Positions 21,817 to 32,789 of a stretch of 64,000 nucleotides of DNA are shown here, piece by piece. The stretch spans positions 437,090-501,089 of the forward strand of contig NMRA01000204.1 in NCBI GenBank assembly GCA_002633005.1, given 5' to 3'. Made by a program: the position numbers and the translations under genes. A model generated the notes under the pieces. It was not told the DNA's origin. It saw nothing but the letters and a program-made list of their open reading frames with translations, and searched no databases. This DNA is from Phoronis australis (taxonomy: Eukaryota > Phoronida > Phoronidae). The number at the start of each line of letters is the position of its first letter. The first letter of the stretch is position 1.

Positions 21817-23022
21817 AACTGTCACGTCTTCCTATGCTCGGTTAGCTCCTCCAATGACAGTAACCGACATGATGAGACAAGTTTTATAGTAGTAAATGGT
21901 TTGTAACAGCTTTAAACTTGTGGGCAATGGAGGCATCATTGTTGTAGTACTTAGAGTGGACTACAGGTGCCCAGAATGGGTAACTTCAGGCTATCAGTAT
22001 GCTAAAACAGGTTCGAGACGGTTCAGCATGCCATAGCTACTGTCTGTGAGCTCAGCCATGGACATATTATGCAGTAGTCATGGAAACCCATCATTGTTAA
22101 ACACCCTCGCACAGCTAATTTGGTCAAGCCAAAATCATGCACATCAGTCTGGAATAAAAAAACCAACAGCGGTAAATCTTCCTGTTAAAACAATCAATGA
22201 ACTCCATTTAGTCCATGGTTTTCTTAACATGAATTTAGGAACCCTTACTGGATGTATTAAAAACAAAACAAAGGGTTCCCACTACAATGTGGACCAAAAT
22301 AACGTTTTTCAAAGATAGCTCTGCATGAGGCTCTAATGCTTGTCTTATCGCAGCATTTTATGATTTTTATGACTAACGCAAAATGAAAACGAAACAAGAT
22401 TCGTGGTTGAAATACATATGTCCCTTCATAACAGTCATGGTAGTTGTGAGTGGAGAGAAGTAAGTAATACTGCCTTGATGTCCATTAGTTCAACATTTGT
22501 GGCTACCTTCACAATGATCTGAAACTTTGACTTACAAAGTAGTCTCACTGGAAAAGTAATACAGCGACAATAACACTTGTTATAATGCAGTTAGAGGAAT
22601 TCATCCCACTGTTTACATAGTGCTTATTAAACTAACCACACATTTAGTATTTAAAGTCATGACCAGGTCAATTGAAATTTGCCCATGTTAAAAAACTGGC
22701 ACCTATTTATAGGATTTATTTAGTGGCTTTCTAATTTTTCTTCGTCTAACTGTTGGGGAAAGGAGAATTGATGAAGGTGTACTTTGGTAGGGAACTAAGG
22801 TGGGTTTTGGGAACAAAAAATGGACCAAAACAAAGACGGTTTTGCCTCGTGAGCCCTGAAATACCTAAATGTATCAAGTTGTTAAACATTCTCAAAGGAA
22901 ACGTATGCCTGAGAAATACTTGAGAGATGACAGACCACCACCATACGAGATGTATTGGCTTTCGGAAAATATTGTCTCTTGAATAATCTGACAGTTTTTA
23001 TACACTCTTGTCTCTTAAATAG

Positions 23023-23152
23023 GCAGATGGTTTCTCAAAGATAGCTGCCCTCGTAGCTCTGTACTCTGGTGACGAACGGCTGTTGAGCGTGGTTGAAGAA
23101 GTCGTCCGAGTGACGCAAGATGATGACACCGCGGTGGAGTTTGCTAAAACAG
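23023..23152 (+). CDS. SelJ-like gene, exon C
   Basis: The exon begins in phase 0 after AAATAG and encodes ADGFSKIAALVALYSGDERL followed by VVEEVVRVTQDDDTAVEFAKT. The family blocks are the D.....A.VALYAG helix and EE.VRVTQ(N/D)(N/D)D. The donor is ACAG followed by GTCTGT, in phase 1. The preceding intron is about 2.1 kb and contains only a short hairpin near 21753 and no other gene. Confidence 0.87.
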
Positions 23153-23775
23153 GTCTGTGTATCAACAGGAATAAAGTTGGAAACTATCCAGATATTATTG
23201 AAAAAGCAGATTTTGGTCAATTTATCCATTGAGTCAGTTTCGTGGACTGTGGGTCAGTAACTTGTACCTGTACTGTCTAGCAAAAAGTTGGGAAGGACTT
23301 CCTGTTGTACCCTGGTTATGACGAAAGTAGAGTACTGGACCGGTGATTATGTATTACATTATATTTTATGTGCCCAAATTCGCATTTACTACACAGGACA
23401 CTATAGTTTCCACTCTTTTGGTAGTGTATTACATATTGAACTAAAACTTGATGAACATTTTCTTAGGGCTCTGTCACACCTGGCTAGTTGTCATTATTTC
23501 TGAAGAATTTTGAGGCAACAGTGGGAACAGAATAAATGTTGGAGAACTTAATTACAATTCAAGTTGGAACCCCGTGGACAGTGGCGCATATGAGCTATAT
23601 TTTTGGCCAAAGGTGCCCATTTGTGTCTGTCCTCAATAAGTTTCGTCAAGGTTTTAGGACAAGTTCAAACATAATGAAAACTGCTTTGGTGTGACGGTGC
23701 CTTTGTCTGGTGTTTGTGCCATTTGATTGAAAGATTTTTCTCAACAAGAGTGTATTAATCTTGGTCCATTTTCAG

Positions 23776-23940
23776 CTGCCTTAATTCTAGAGCAGTATGT
23801 TCTCCATGGTCGTGTTCCCGATGTCCTTGACAGAATTCAGCCACGACTGGACAACAAAACTCTGACCTGTATCAAGGCTGTCTCTGATCTTGTCGGCAAA
23901 CCTCACATTGACGCTGTCCAATTATATGGCCTGTCTTGCG
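23776..23940 (+). CDS. SelJ-like gene, exon D
   Basis: Joined in phase 1 after CATTTTCAG, it reads AALILEQYVLHGRVPDVLDR, then LTCIKAVSDL and a final HIDAVQLYGLSC. The AA.+LE.++L.G helix is shared with fish SelJ. The exon ends TGCG before GTAAGT. The codon for the cysteine (TGC) directly precedes the GLPG.FQGALHG block of the next exon. In this branch that neighbourhood is worth comparing with the selenocysteine position of SelJ. Here the codon is plainly TGC, and no in-frame TGA is present. Confidence 0.87.
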
Positions 23941-24715
23941 GTAAGTTTTGTGTGATTTGTTTTGACTGCATTGGTATGAGCCTACCACGTACACAGTGTA
24001 AGTGCATATTACAGTCATCTCTTGGTGCCTGTGCCTGGTTGCATGAAACAGTCCCAAATAGGGACTCAACAAACTTCCCTAAATCTACTGCGTACTTTTG
24101 AACTTGTGAAAACATCGATTGCCCTTTCTTGTATTGTTTTAGTTTCATTACTAAGTCACGTTTTGACTTTGATGCAAATCAAGAGTAAACTCTACGTTGA
24201 ATTGTCAAAACTATCGAAACTAATTAGGGATCTTTTCATGCAACATCCCCAATTTAAGGACTGAGTCCCTATTTATTGTCAATTAACTCCGAGCTCAGTT
24301 TTTAGTTACATTATTAGAAAATGTCTTTTGTCAAGAGGATCTCATAACAAGGATGAAATGATAGAAAAATATTGCATCTGTTCGTCCATAAAGACACGAA
24401 TATACAAAAAGACTCAGGGACCTTAGTTGTGTCCCTATTTGGGACTGTTACATGCAACCTGCCACTTAGATCTGCCTTTTTATCTACTAAATTATTTAGG
24501 ATTTTTCTAAAAATAGGTCTGGTCGGAGCTCATAGGTTTTTTAACAGATCTAACCATTGCTGTGCCTGTGAGTTGCAATTTTAGTCTTCATGTCTTCCAT
24601 TCTTTCTACCAAATCCATTGTAACATCTTTGGCAGCTACATTTCGATGATGGAGAGAAAAGCACCCTCCAACTTTTGAAGGAATCCTACAGCAATGTGAG
24701 CATTTGTTTTATCTA

Positions 24716-25230
24716 GTGGTCATTTTATTCTTGAGTTTTTGTCATCCGCCTCTTTATCCACCAAACAGTTCAGAGTATCATTATGAAAACTGGCATTAGT
24801 TCTTACAAGAGCACAACTGACAAGGACTGCACTGTGTCGCCCCCTCGTGGTATTTCTTTGCATTAGCGGCTCTGTCTGCTAAATCCCTTGCAGTATCTTT
24901 GTGAAATTTTACGAGTGTTTTTCCTATAATGCAGTTACAGTGCATTGAAGAACTTTTTTTCAGGTGAATCCGTCCACCGCTGTGCCTCCAAGTGATAATC
25001 TTATTTTTTGTGTTTGCTTCTGTATCTCTAATCAGAGTTCCTTGATGGATTTTCATGAACAAATTTAACATTAGGTTTCTGTGTGAGAGACGCCGACGAT
25101 TTCCTATTTGCTATCTGGATTGATGAATTTTGTTCCACCTGATGGTATTTTTTGATCATAGGAGCATACAGGTTATAGTGAAGTCGTAGGCAACCTTCAA
25201 TGCTCTGCGTTGCCCTTGTTGGGTGCATTC
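24716..25230 (+). repeat. Copy of the 147-bp monomer element in the last SelJ-like intron
   Basis: Three monomers are recognisable by the TATC-type starts (about 24755, 24870 and 25022) and by terminal blocks such as CGCCCCCTCGTGG (24839) and GTGCCTCCAAGTG (24984). The shared tail GCTCTGCGTTGCCCTTGTTG lies at about 25202-25221. The copy ends some 40 bp before the acceptor of the last exon. Confidence 0.7.
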
Positions 25231-25267
25231 TATTTTCGTAACCTCCACTCTATCTTGACATTTGTAG

Positions 25268-25503
25268 GTTTACCAGGCTGTTTTCAAGGTGCGTTGCATG
25301 GCGTGCTGTCAAGTAGTGATGATTATGTGGCCTCCGTGAGACCTGTCATAGCAGCCCCCGGTGATAATTGTGCAAGGGCAAGCTTCGTTGGTGCCTGTGT
25401 CGGGGCTTGCGTGGGATTGGAGGGCATTCCCAGCCAATGGCTTGAGAAGATGTTCAACAAGGACATTGTTAATGTGGCGACAAAAATAGCAAAATTGAGA
25501 TAG
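25268..25503 (+). CDS. SelJ-like gene, last exon
   Basis: This exon completes the protein: GLPGCFQGALHGVLSSSDDY, then SVRPVIAAPGDNCARASFVG and ACVGACVGLEGIPSQWLEKM, ending IAKLR and TAG. GLPG.FQGALHGVL and the GDN..RA.F(V/I)GAC.GA motif are diagnostic of the branch. In catalytic ADP-ribosylglycohydrolases the latter is GGD(T/A)DT.A. Asn and Cys replace the second aspartate and threonine here, so hydrolase activity is doubtful. The acceptor is CATTTGTAG. There is no close AATAAA; the first I see is near 26589. Confidence 0.9.
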
Positions 25504-26995
25504 TTGAATTCAGGAATATAACACTGTGAGATATTCTGTTGGTTGTTTTGAAATTGGTTTGCTGTTTCACAGCATTTCTCTGGTGCTTAAAACTGGATTT
25601 CCTTAGTGTTTTGCTGCTCAAAAACTGAAAAATGAATCAAGGTCGTAAAATTGGTTTCATAACATTCCATGCCATGATAGGACTTGATTTCCAATACTAC
25701 AAGAACAACGAAACCATCAGTGACTAAAGAAAAAGTGTTTCGCAGTTAATTGAGACTGACCAACCCCAAAATTGCAAATTCGAAAATGGTGCATGTTTGC
25801 ATTGCCTGTGATTTGAGTTGCCAGCTCTTTTGGCAAGAATTGAAGATGAAATCAGCGTGGTAATGATTTTAAACCCTAAAGGGCTTGGATTAAGAATTCA
25901 ACATTGATCTCTGAACAGTCATGGGTCCCCTTTGATTAGGTCGTGTGCGTGCACAACTTGGGGGTATAACAGGGTGGATCTATGATTTTTAAAAGGGGAG
26001 TCTGATGAATTTTTTAAGAAAAGGGGGGTCCAAGTCATCTATTTTGAAAATTTTTAATTTGACATTTCTAAAATGAAGGGAAAAAAGGGTGGGGTCTGGA
26101 CCCCTTGAACTCCCTGGATCTGCCTATGTACACTAAAATGATTATTACTATGGAACATGCAAATGTATCTTTTATGGTGAAGAGATCTGTCATGGATTGT
26201 AGGAAGTCATTGTTCACAGTAGAATGATACCAGACCGCATACAATATACTTGCAGCTAACAGTTGACTAGAGTGAGTGATATCCCACTTAAATCTCTACA
26301 CAAGCATGCACAGCAGTTTTTGCTATCCTCAAAAAGACCATTGGTGGTCGACCAGAAGAAATAATGGCGGCCTGCCATAACTTAACGCTAATGGGATCGA
26401 TTCCATTCTATCTCATCAGTGGCGTGGACTATCGCCTCCCGCGTTCACCACATCCCTGCATCTCTAATTAAGCGCTGTGCTGGGGGATTGCTGTCCACTT
26501 CTGTCCCAACAGACGTCGGAGATCGTCCAAAGTGGTTTGGTTTGTCACTTTAAAAGCTTCATTTCGATATTTATAAATGGGCATTTATAATAAACTTGAT
26601 CTGAGAATGTGCGTTTTGAATTATATTATCAGTGCATTTTTGAATTTTCAAAAACAGTCATTCCTGTCGAATTTATGTTACTTTTTTGAGTATCAAGTTT
26701 CTCGTAATTATACTGTGTTCAGGCTGGAGCTTATAGGCAATATCTTGTATGTCTTTACTGTCAAACTCGTGCACCCACAAGAAATTTCCAATCTCATATA
26801 ATCAGCATACCATTTGTGGTCCACCGTTGTTACCTTTGGTTGTTCGTTTATTATCTCATAAAAAGGCATGGCTGATCGAGATTAAATTAAGCACGAAGTT
26901 ATGAAATGGGGATACACCGGCATCTGTGTATTTTCGTGTGGAGTCGATTACCTTCAATTTGACACCCCACGTTAACTGTTTAAATTAGTTTTCAA
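25504..26995. other. Intergenic: MITE remnant and a repeat shared with 44380-44545
   Basis: At about 25745-25920 there is a diverged segment that recurs at about 44380-44545 (shared TTGAGTTGCC.GCTC and AAGAATTCAA.ATTGA). At about 25968-26125 a G-rich element runs from GGGTGGATCTA to a TGGATCTGCC-type end, like the hAT-like MITEs elsewhere in the window. No gene is evident. Confidence 0.5.
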
Positions 26996-27440
26996 CTAGA
27001 AATTCCGTCCATCAAATTTTGGCGAATCACGTATTGAAATATCTCAATACAGATTAATATGGTAGCACCAATCCATTTCCGCAGGGATTCGACTATCGTG
27101 TTGCAGGTGTATTTTTGAACAGTAACAAGAAATCCTTCGCCCGTCAATTTTTGTAGACATGACGTACACGAAATGTACGCACCAGTCCTTTTCTGACGGA
27201 ATAGACTACATTTGAACCCCCTGTTGGCCATTTTAGTTCACGACAAGATTTTCGCTGTCTATGGATTGTGATAAAGGTTTCATTTTGGCAGATTTTGACA
27301 AAACTTGACCCATATATGGTGAGGATGCGCCAACACTAGACAGTTTTCTTACACTATTTACCGTCATTAGCACACCCTGTTGGCCGTTTTGTCGTAGGTG
27401 GTTTACACCAGTTCCCGGCACTGAGGTGATTGATCTCGTC
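26996..27440 (+). repeat. Highly diverged monomers of the 147-bp family
   Basis: Two blocks, ACCCCCTGTTGGCCATTTT (about 27214-27232) and CACCCTGTTGGCCGTTTT (about 27374), lie about 150-160 bp apart. Both sit in the context seen in the array at 600-2360, including a preceding GACGGAAT.GACTAC. Identity to the array is low. Confidence 0.5.
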
Positions 27441-27839
27441 AGTGTCAAGTTAGTTTAATTATATTACACCATGCCCATACCTGCATGTGACTTGGGGGTG
27501 GGGTGTGAAACTGGAGGCAGCCGATCTGAACCCGAACGCAATCGTCGATGTAAACTACTTCTCGGACCCTCACATGAAAGGCGAAGGCAACCTTTTTTCA
27601 TGTCACCTTTCGCAAAAATAAGGTCTGTTGATTATCCCAGACATATTTTTCGCTTAATTACAGCTTTTCGTAATTTAATTAATTTCTGGTCCTCTACTCC
27701 GGAAGTGACGTTTTGGGAGGCAAGAATTTCGCGCCAATTTCTTTTCATACAGACTGTGAGAGCTGTCAAGTCAGTCATTGTTCTACTTCGGATGTGATAA
27801 GTTCGGTCGTCGTTTGCTTTTGTTTACGAGTCCGTCAAC

Positions 27840-28194
27840 ATGCCACGCTGTTGCTGCGTACCAGGATTTACTCATTATCGTCTCACACGCGCTTTGGGTT
27901 ATGCATCGCTTTCCGAAGGATGACACACTTCGCCGTACTTGGCTAGCTCGTTCGTGTGAAGAACGCAGCGCTACCCGTTCACACTACGTACAAAGCAGTG
28001 GCAAGCATTTTCAGCCGTCAGATTACGACAGAGATATGTACGCTGAATTAATGAAGGTCCCTGTGAAACAACGCCTGAAGAAGGGTTCCATACCGTCGCT
28101 GTTGATTCCCGGCAGTCAGTGCCCCGTCGCCACCCGCGAGAAGTGCGTTTTTGAAGCGAGAAGCCTCGCGAGCTGTAGCCACTATAAACAGTGA
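27840..28194 (+). pseudogene. THAP-domain pseudogene
   Basis: An ATG opens MPRCCCVPGFTHY, the first zinc ligands of a THAP DNA-binding domain. A frame change near 27890 leads into HRFPKDDTLRRTWLAR, the second conserved block. The domain then reads HFQPSDYDRDMY and LKKGSIPSLLIP, the usual end of the fold. Just before HFQPSDY the C-x2-H zinc pair is damaged: QSSGKHF stands where CSKHF is expected. With the frameshift and the lost cysteine this copy cannot form the finger. It stops at 28194. Confidence 0.68.
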
Positions 28195-28525
28195 CTGGAG
28201 GCACTTCATCTACTGTCATCCATGCCTCCAAACGTACACTATAGCGTGCAATTCCAGGAACTGGCAGTGATTCTCGGTGTCAGCTGTTGTCTCTAGCCCA
28301 GAGCCTGTAAGCAGCCCTGCAGCGATGTTGAGTAGTGGGAGTGAATACAGGCCCAGTTTGACACCCAATGAAAAGGACAGTTCGTCATTCAGTGAACAGA
28401 TCGGTGAACCTAAGTTTGATAAGTTTATTGTGGACTTGTATTAGAGCTATTTAGAAGGTGCCACGTGTTTGACGAGGGAGTCGCACGACGGCGGGATGTA
28501 AGCAATTTGGGTGCTCAAGTCACCA

Positions 28526-28612
28526 TCGGGAGTGTGTCGCGGCCGGGGCAGTTCTTCCTCTGTACGTGAGACGATAATGAGTAAATCTCGGTAGGCAGCA
28601 ACAGCGTGGCAT
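28526..28612 (-). pseudogene. Second, truncated THAP start in the opposite arm
   Basis: On the minus strand an ATG at 28612 gives MPRCCCLPRFTHYRLT, nearly identical to the plus-strand copy, and then diverges and stops within about 30 codons. It is the mirror-image end of the foldback element, and no HRFPKD block follows. Confidence 0.6.
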
Positions 28613-29320
28613 GTTGACTGACTCGTAAACAAAAGCAAACTACGACCGAACTTATCACAACCGGGGTAGAACAATGACTGACTCTACTGCTCTCGCAGTC
28701 AGACTGCATGTATGAAAAGAAATTGGCGCGAAATTCTTGCCTCCCAAAACTTCACTTCCGGAGTAGAGGACGAGTAATTAATTAAATTACGAAAAGATGT
28801 AAATAAGTAAAAATATGTATGGGATAATCAGCGAACCCTATTTTTGCCAAAAATGACATGCTGGTGACTTATTAGTCATACCAGGTATCCAGTGAATAAA
28901 GCTAATAATGTGATAGTTTACAGTATTTTTGACTGTATGATTTTTTTATTGATTGTAAGATTTTTACACAAGAACACTTGAATTCGCTCATGTGACCTCC
29001 CAAGACTTGTAAACTTGTGCGTTAACCAGCAAATAAAAGGTTTATTGGAGCCGTTGTTAAAACTGTAATAGCCCCAGTTTTTGGAATATGTAGTTTTCAG
29101 TTTTGTAATACTCAAAAAAAAACTGTTCTTAAGTAATCCGCACATGGCTTAAGATTCGTTAATATCCGGTGATGTAAATGATATTCACCATGACTAGATA
29201 TATATTTAATGTACTAGAATACATGTGATTCTGAAAACTTGCCGAAGATGACAAACTGACTCGAGACATTTATGAATAAGTCATTTAAGCATTAAAATAG
29301 TGAAGACCAAAAGGAGGAGA

Positions 29321-29393
29321 CAGTGTGGCCTGGTTGATAAGTGCCTACTTTCTTTACTCGAGGTCGTGGGTTCGAGTCCCACCGGGTCACACT
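29321..29393 (+). repeat. tRNA-derived SINE-like head, 73 nt
   Basis: CAGTGTG at 29321-29327 pairs perfectly with CACACTG at 29387-29393. A full TΨC-like stem-loop (GTGGG TTCGAGT CCCAC) lies at 29366-29382, and the A-box region reads TGGCCTGGTTGATAAG. The T arm does not abut the acceptor stem and the D arm is irregular. I therefore call it a tRNA-derived repeat, not a tRNA gene. A C/T-rich stretch follows. Confidence 0.6.
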
Positions 29394-29599
29394 GCTAAAC
29401 CCTTGAGCCAGGTTTCTGGCTCCTCAGCTCGGTTTTAACCAAATATTGATAAAGCATAAAAATGTTTCCAGGTGATCAGTGCAATGGGCCCACGTGCGAG
29501 GCCTGCGCACGTCTGGTACAACGTGTATCAGACCACCTGCAATTATTTTTTTTTAAAGGAACGTACTAATTCACAAGGCCAGTACAGACAAATAATATT

Positions 29600-29865
29600 C
29601 TATGGTTCTTTTCTACTCCAGGCTTACATTAAAAAGTTTCCTAACGGATTTGAAACCATTTCAATTTTGTGTCAACGCTAAAATTAATAGAGCGAATATG
29701 GACTTTCTTGTTCCATTCATTAGTCAGATGGGAATTAAGTGCCAGTTTCCACTTTGCCTAATCTCTCATTTTTATGGATATATGAAAAGAGTCATCAATA
29801 AATTTATTTGGTTTCTTGGAGAAAAAGATGTAAAAGTTGAGAAAACTTTGATAAGACAACATTAA
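29600..29865 (+). pseudogene. LINE fragment (L1/Tx1-type, region after the RT core)
   Basis: A frame reads VINKFIWFLGEKDVKVEKTL after ISHFYGYMKR, matching the post-RT region of L1/Tx1-type pol (a NKF+W....K....TL pattern). It is short, lacks RT motifs, and its flanks to about 30160 contain only further broken frames. It is much weaker than the fragment at 7496. Confidence 0.45.
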
Positions 29866-30720
29866 AGGAAACTTTTTTTTTCTCTTAAATATGTCCGTAA
29901 GATTTTTTTTAAGCCCAAATATGAAGTTGGGAGTTTGCATTCAACATCCAGTCTATCCTTCAGTTGCTGGAGTTTCCATAAAAGGATATTCTTCGTCCGT
30001 GAGTGGCCACTGGCGGGCAACCTGCAACTGACTTGGTCGCAGCACCGCCACGCAATTTCTGAAAGCATTCCCATTGATTCAGAAACACCTTATTATAGAA
30101 ATCTTGTTTCGTTTTCGGTGATATTTGAATCAGTGTGGGCTACATTATTGTGAGAAAGAAAAGCCATCTTGATGAAGCGTGTTTTATTCGACTAGATTAC
30201 AAGGAATTACAATTAAAAGATTAACAAAGTTTTCAAAATAAAACAAGTATCAACAGTTGTGATAGATAACGGATTGGAACTTAATTGAAAACCGTTTAAA
30301 ATATTAAATTAGAAGGAATTGGATATTAAATACACGTTCAGTTCTGTGCAACCCTCAGAAACAACGGTAGCGACCAGACCTGGCTAAGACCTGTGGCATG
30401 CTGGAAGAGGACATATTTAATGATGGCTTCCGTGCAAGAGGAGGTTTATGGGTAGCCAGGCGGTGTCACTGTTGTTACTAGCGTTTCACGAATAGCAGGT
30501 GTTATAGTTGACGTGTTTCAATATCTGCGATAATAAAATAAGGCATCTTCACATTTCGACAAAACGAAAATACACGTAGAAGAGGTAAATGGATTTAAGG
30601 ATTTTTAAATAACAAAGAAAACAGTCTTTTAAACAGCTTCATCACTTTGTCTTGGCAAACAAACGGAAAGAAGAATAAAATATAGTCATTTCGTTGTCCG
30701 GAAGTCCCCTTGGTGACGTC

Positions 30721-30950
30721 TTAGACCATGTGAACGATTGTGTCGGCTTTCATTGGTCTCCTGGTCAGGTTTAGATGTATTTTGGGATTGCGAATTGACT
30801 TCTTGTAGCATTCGTGCATTTCGGGATTGCGATTTGGCTTTATGTAGTATACAGGAACTCTAAGGTCTTGGACGAAGATTGCCATGGCAACGATAACAAC
30901 AAGTAGTCCAGTGGCGTTGACTGCTGATGTCAAATAGAACGCCAAGAGCT
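30721..30950 (-). CDS. Small single-pass membrane protein, exon 2
   Basis: Joined in phase 1 to the exon at 31410-31251, it begins ELLAFYLTSAVNATGLLVVI and continues VAMAIFVQDLRVPVYYIKPN. It ends TIVHMV before TAA (30721-30723). Residues LLAFYL to AIFV form a hydrophobic span of about 26 residues, a likely transmembrane helix. A basic tail of about 48 residues follows, containing two related NRNPEMHECYKKS and IRNPKIHLN blocks. The acceptor on the minus strand is TTCGTTTGCAG. I recognise no family. A minus-strand AATAAA lies about 530 bp downstream (30183-30188). Confidence 0.6.
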
Positions 30951-31250
30951 CTGCAAACGAAGGAAACGAAGATTTCAGTCGGGCAATAAATAGCGACAGA
31001 ATGCACGAAAAGAACACGATCTGCACTATAAACACGTGTTACGTGAAAATTTCCCTTTAATTCATCCAAAGTCTAGGATTTAAGGAAACACGAATTTTAA
31101 AGAAGCTTTGGTGGTTGAGAAGCCCCACTGACCATGTGACTGTGGTGTTTACGAGGTAAGCCGATTGCATACGGATATACTAAAAACAATTATTAACAGA
31201 ACTGGTACGTGCTAATTACCTATGGTGTGAGACCAAGACAAACCACTTAC

Positions 31251-31410
31251 CATTCTGTTTGTCGATGTCATCCACTGAAGATAACTCTGGAGACGACAGG
31301 GGCGTGCGAGGCGCCACAATCACTGTCTTGTAGAGTTCTCCCTCTATTGGTCGAGCTTCGGACCAACATCCTCCAACAATGAGTAACATTCCGATATATA
31401 ACAAATCCAT
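31251..31410 (-). CDS. Small single-pass membrane protein, exon 1 (signal peptide)
   Basis: The exon encodes MDLLYIGMLLIVGGCWSEA, a textbook signal peptide with a likely cut after SEA. A short acidic, proline-rich ectodomain follows (RPIEGELYKTVIVAPRTPLS, then DDIDKQN). The donor is AATG followed by GTAAGT, in phase 1. I chose this methionine over the in-frame one at 31458 because the signal peptide begins here and a TTATTTTAG acceptor lies just upstream. That site implies a noncoding 5' exon. The whole protein is about 129 residues: signal, about 34 ectodomain residues, one helix and a basic tail. Function unknown. Confidence 0.62.
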
Positions 31411-32380
31411 ATCGGTGTCACAGCGCAGATTATCTCTAAAATAAAGTAATGTCATCATTTAATAGCCTTACTATACACGTCGGTATCATGATTTATCTGG
31501 AAAGTGCATAAATGTTGCATAATATTTTATTTATTGTATATTACGTGAGGTAGTAGCTTAAACAAGAATTCATTATTTTCATTCTTGCGTTCATAAAATA
31601 ATCTTGTTAAGGTTTTATAGTCGTATCTCTAGAGACAATTCACTTTCAAATGAATACTGCACTTCAACATTTAAAGGCATTTTAAATACTTGACGAGTAC
31701 TACATACCTTTTTCAACGACTTTTGTCCAATTTTCAATCGGCTTCACCTTTGTCGCCTACTGATACGTCACAATATCGAGTAGATTGTTTTTTATTGTAC
31801 CACGTCATGATGACTTCATACACTTGTTCGCGGTTCATAGGTTATTTTCTTACCAAAATAAAAACGCACTTCTGCTGCTAATGTCTGTCATTCAAGGTGT
31901 GCAAACAGTGCAGAGTTATGTTTAATGGGCCCTTTCTTTCGCCTGGTCTGCTCTAAGTACACAAACATGTGTACAACTGGGTTCTCTTCAGCAAAAATCC
32001 AAATATGGAGAAAACTGCTCTGCATGCTTTCACGTTCTTATCTTTCTTTTCGGTATTTACAGAAATAGCCATAGTTACACTTTATTTTCACTTACTTAGT
32101 GTGTCATTATCATTTATAATAAAGCAAACACATGTGCAACACTGTATTAATTATTTGTCTCGTAAAGCAGACAAAACTGTGGATTCCTAAACATGGCTAA
32201 GCTCGTGTCGTAGATTTTCAACCGACTCGGAACTTTTCAAAATGGTGCAGCGCCATGATTAAATACATGTAGGGAGACTGAGTATTGTCATAACAGCTTT
32301 TGTTATTGACTATGCATTAAGTACAATGTCTTGAACACACGCGTCATAGACTTCTAAAATCTTGTGTAAAAATTGTGAGG
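31411..32380. other. No gene seen
   Basis: This is the upstream flank of the membrane-protein gene. It probably contains its noncoding first exon and promoter, which I cannot place. No repeat recognised. Confidence 0.4.
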
Positions 32381-32382
32381 GT

Positions 32383-32782
32383 GATCTGACGAATATGTGT
32401 ACAAGTAATCAGGCCCGTAGCTAGGGGGGTTCGGGGAGGGGGTTGCTCGAACCCTACCCCCACCCTTACCCCTCCTAGCCCGTACCCCCGGCGCTACGGA
32501 AATGATGTAGTTGAAAATCATCAAAAAATGCACCTACAAGTATGCGTTTCTATTCTTTTAAATTCAGCATAGGTAACTTCACTATAGCCCCCGTTTCTCA
32601 AAACCAGACGTCTAGGCATGTCTTCGTGCAGAAAACCCCGACGAGGATAAGGCTGCCTGATCTGACGAATATGTGTACAAGTAATCAGGCCCGTAGCTAG
32701 GGGGGTTCGGGGAGGGGGTTGCTCGAACCCTACCCCCACCCCTACCCCTCCTAGCCCGTACCCCCTGCGTTACGGAAATGAT
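32383..32782 (+). repeat. Two near-identical 125-bp direct repeats
   Basis: The segment at 32383-32506 recurs at 32657-32782 with only a few differences, 274 bp apart. Each holds CCGTAGCTAGGGGGGTTCGG and a C-rich complement-like half, so each can fold on itself. This resembles a G-rich MITE duplicated in tandem with an intervening unique stretch. Confidence 0.85.
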
Positions 32783-32789
32783 GAACCTT

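Larger units (their letters stand above)
27600..28862. mobile_element. Foldback element carrying a THAP-domain start in each arm
   Basis: The left arm (about 27600-27890) matches the reverse complement of the right arm (about 28570-28862). They share GATTATCCCA.ACATATTTTT, TTCGTAATTTAATTAATT and CGGAAGTGA.GTTTTGGGAG. Both arms end inward with the beginning of a THAP-type zinc finger. The unique middle holds the rest of the left THAP copy and short unrelated sequence. No catalytic transposase is present. A P-element-like or other THAP-bearing DNA transposon is the likely source, by inference. Confidence 0.75.
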
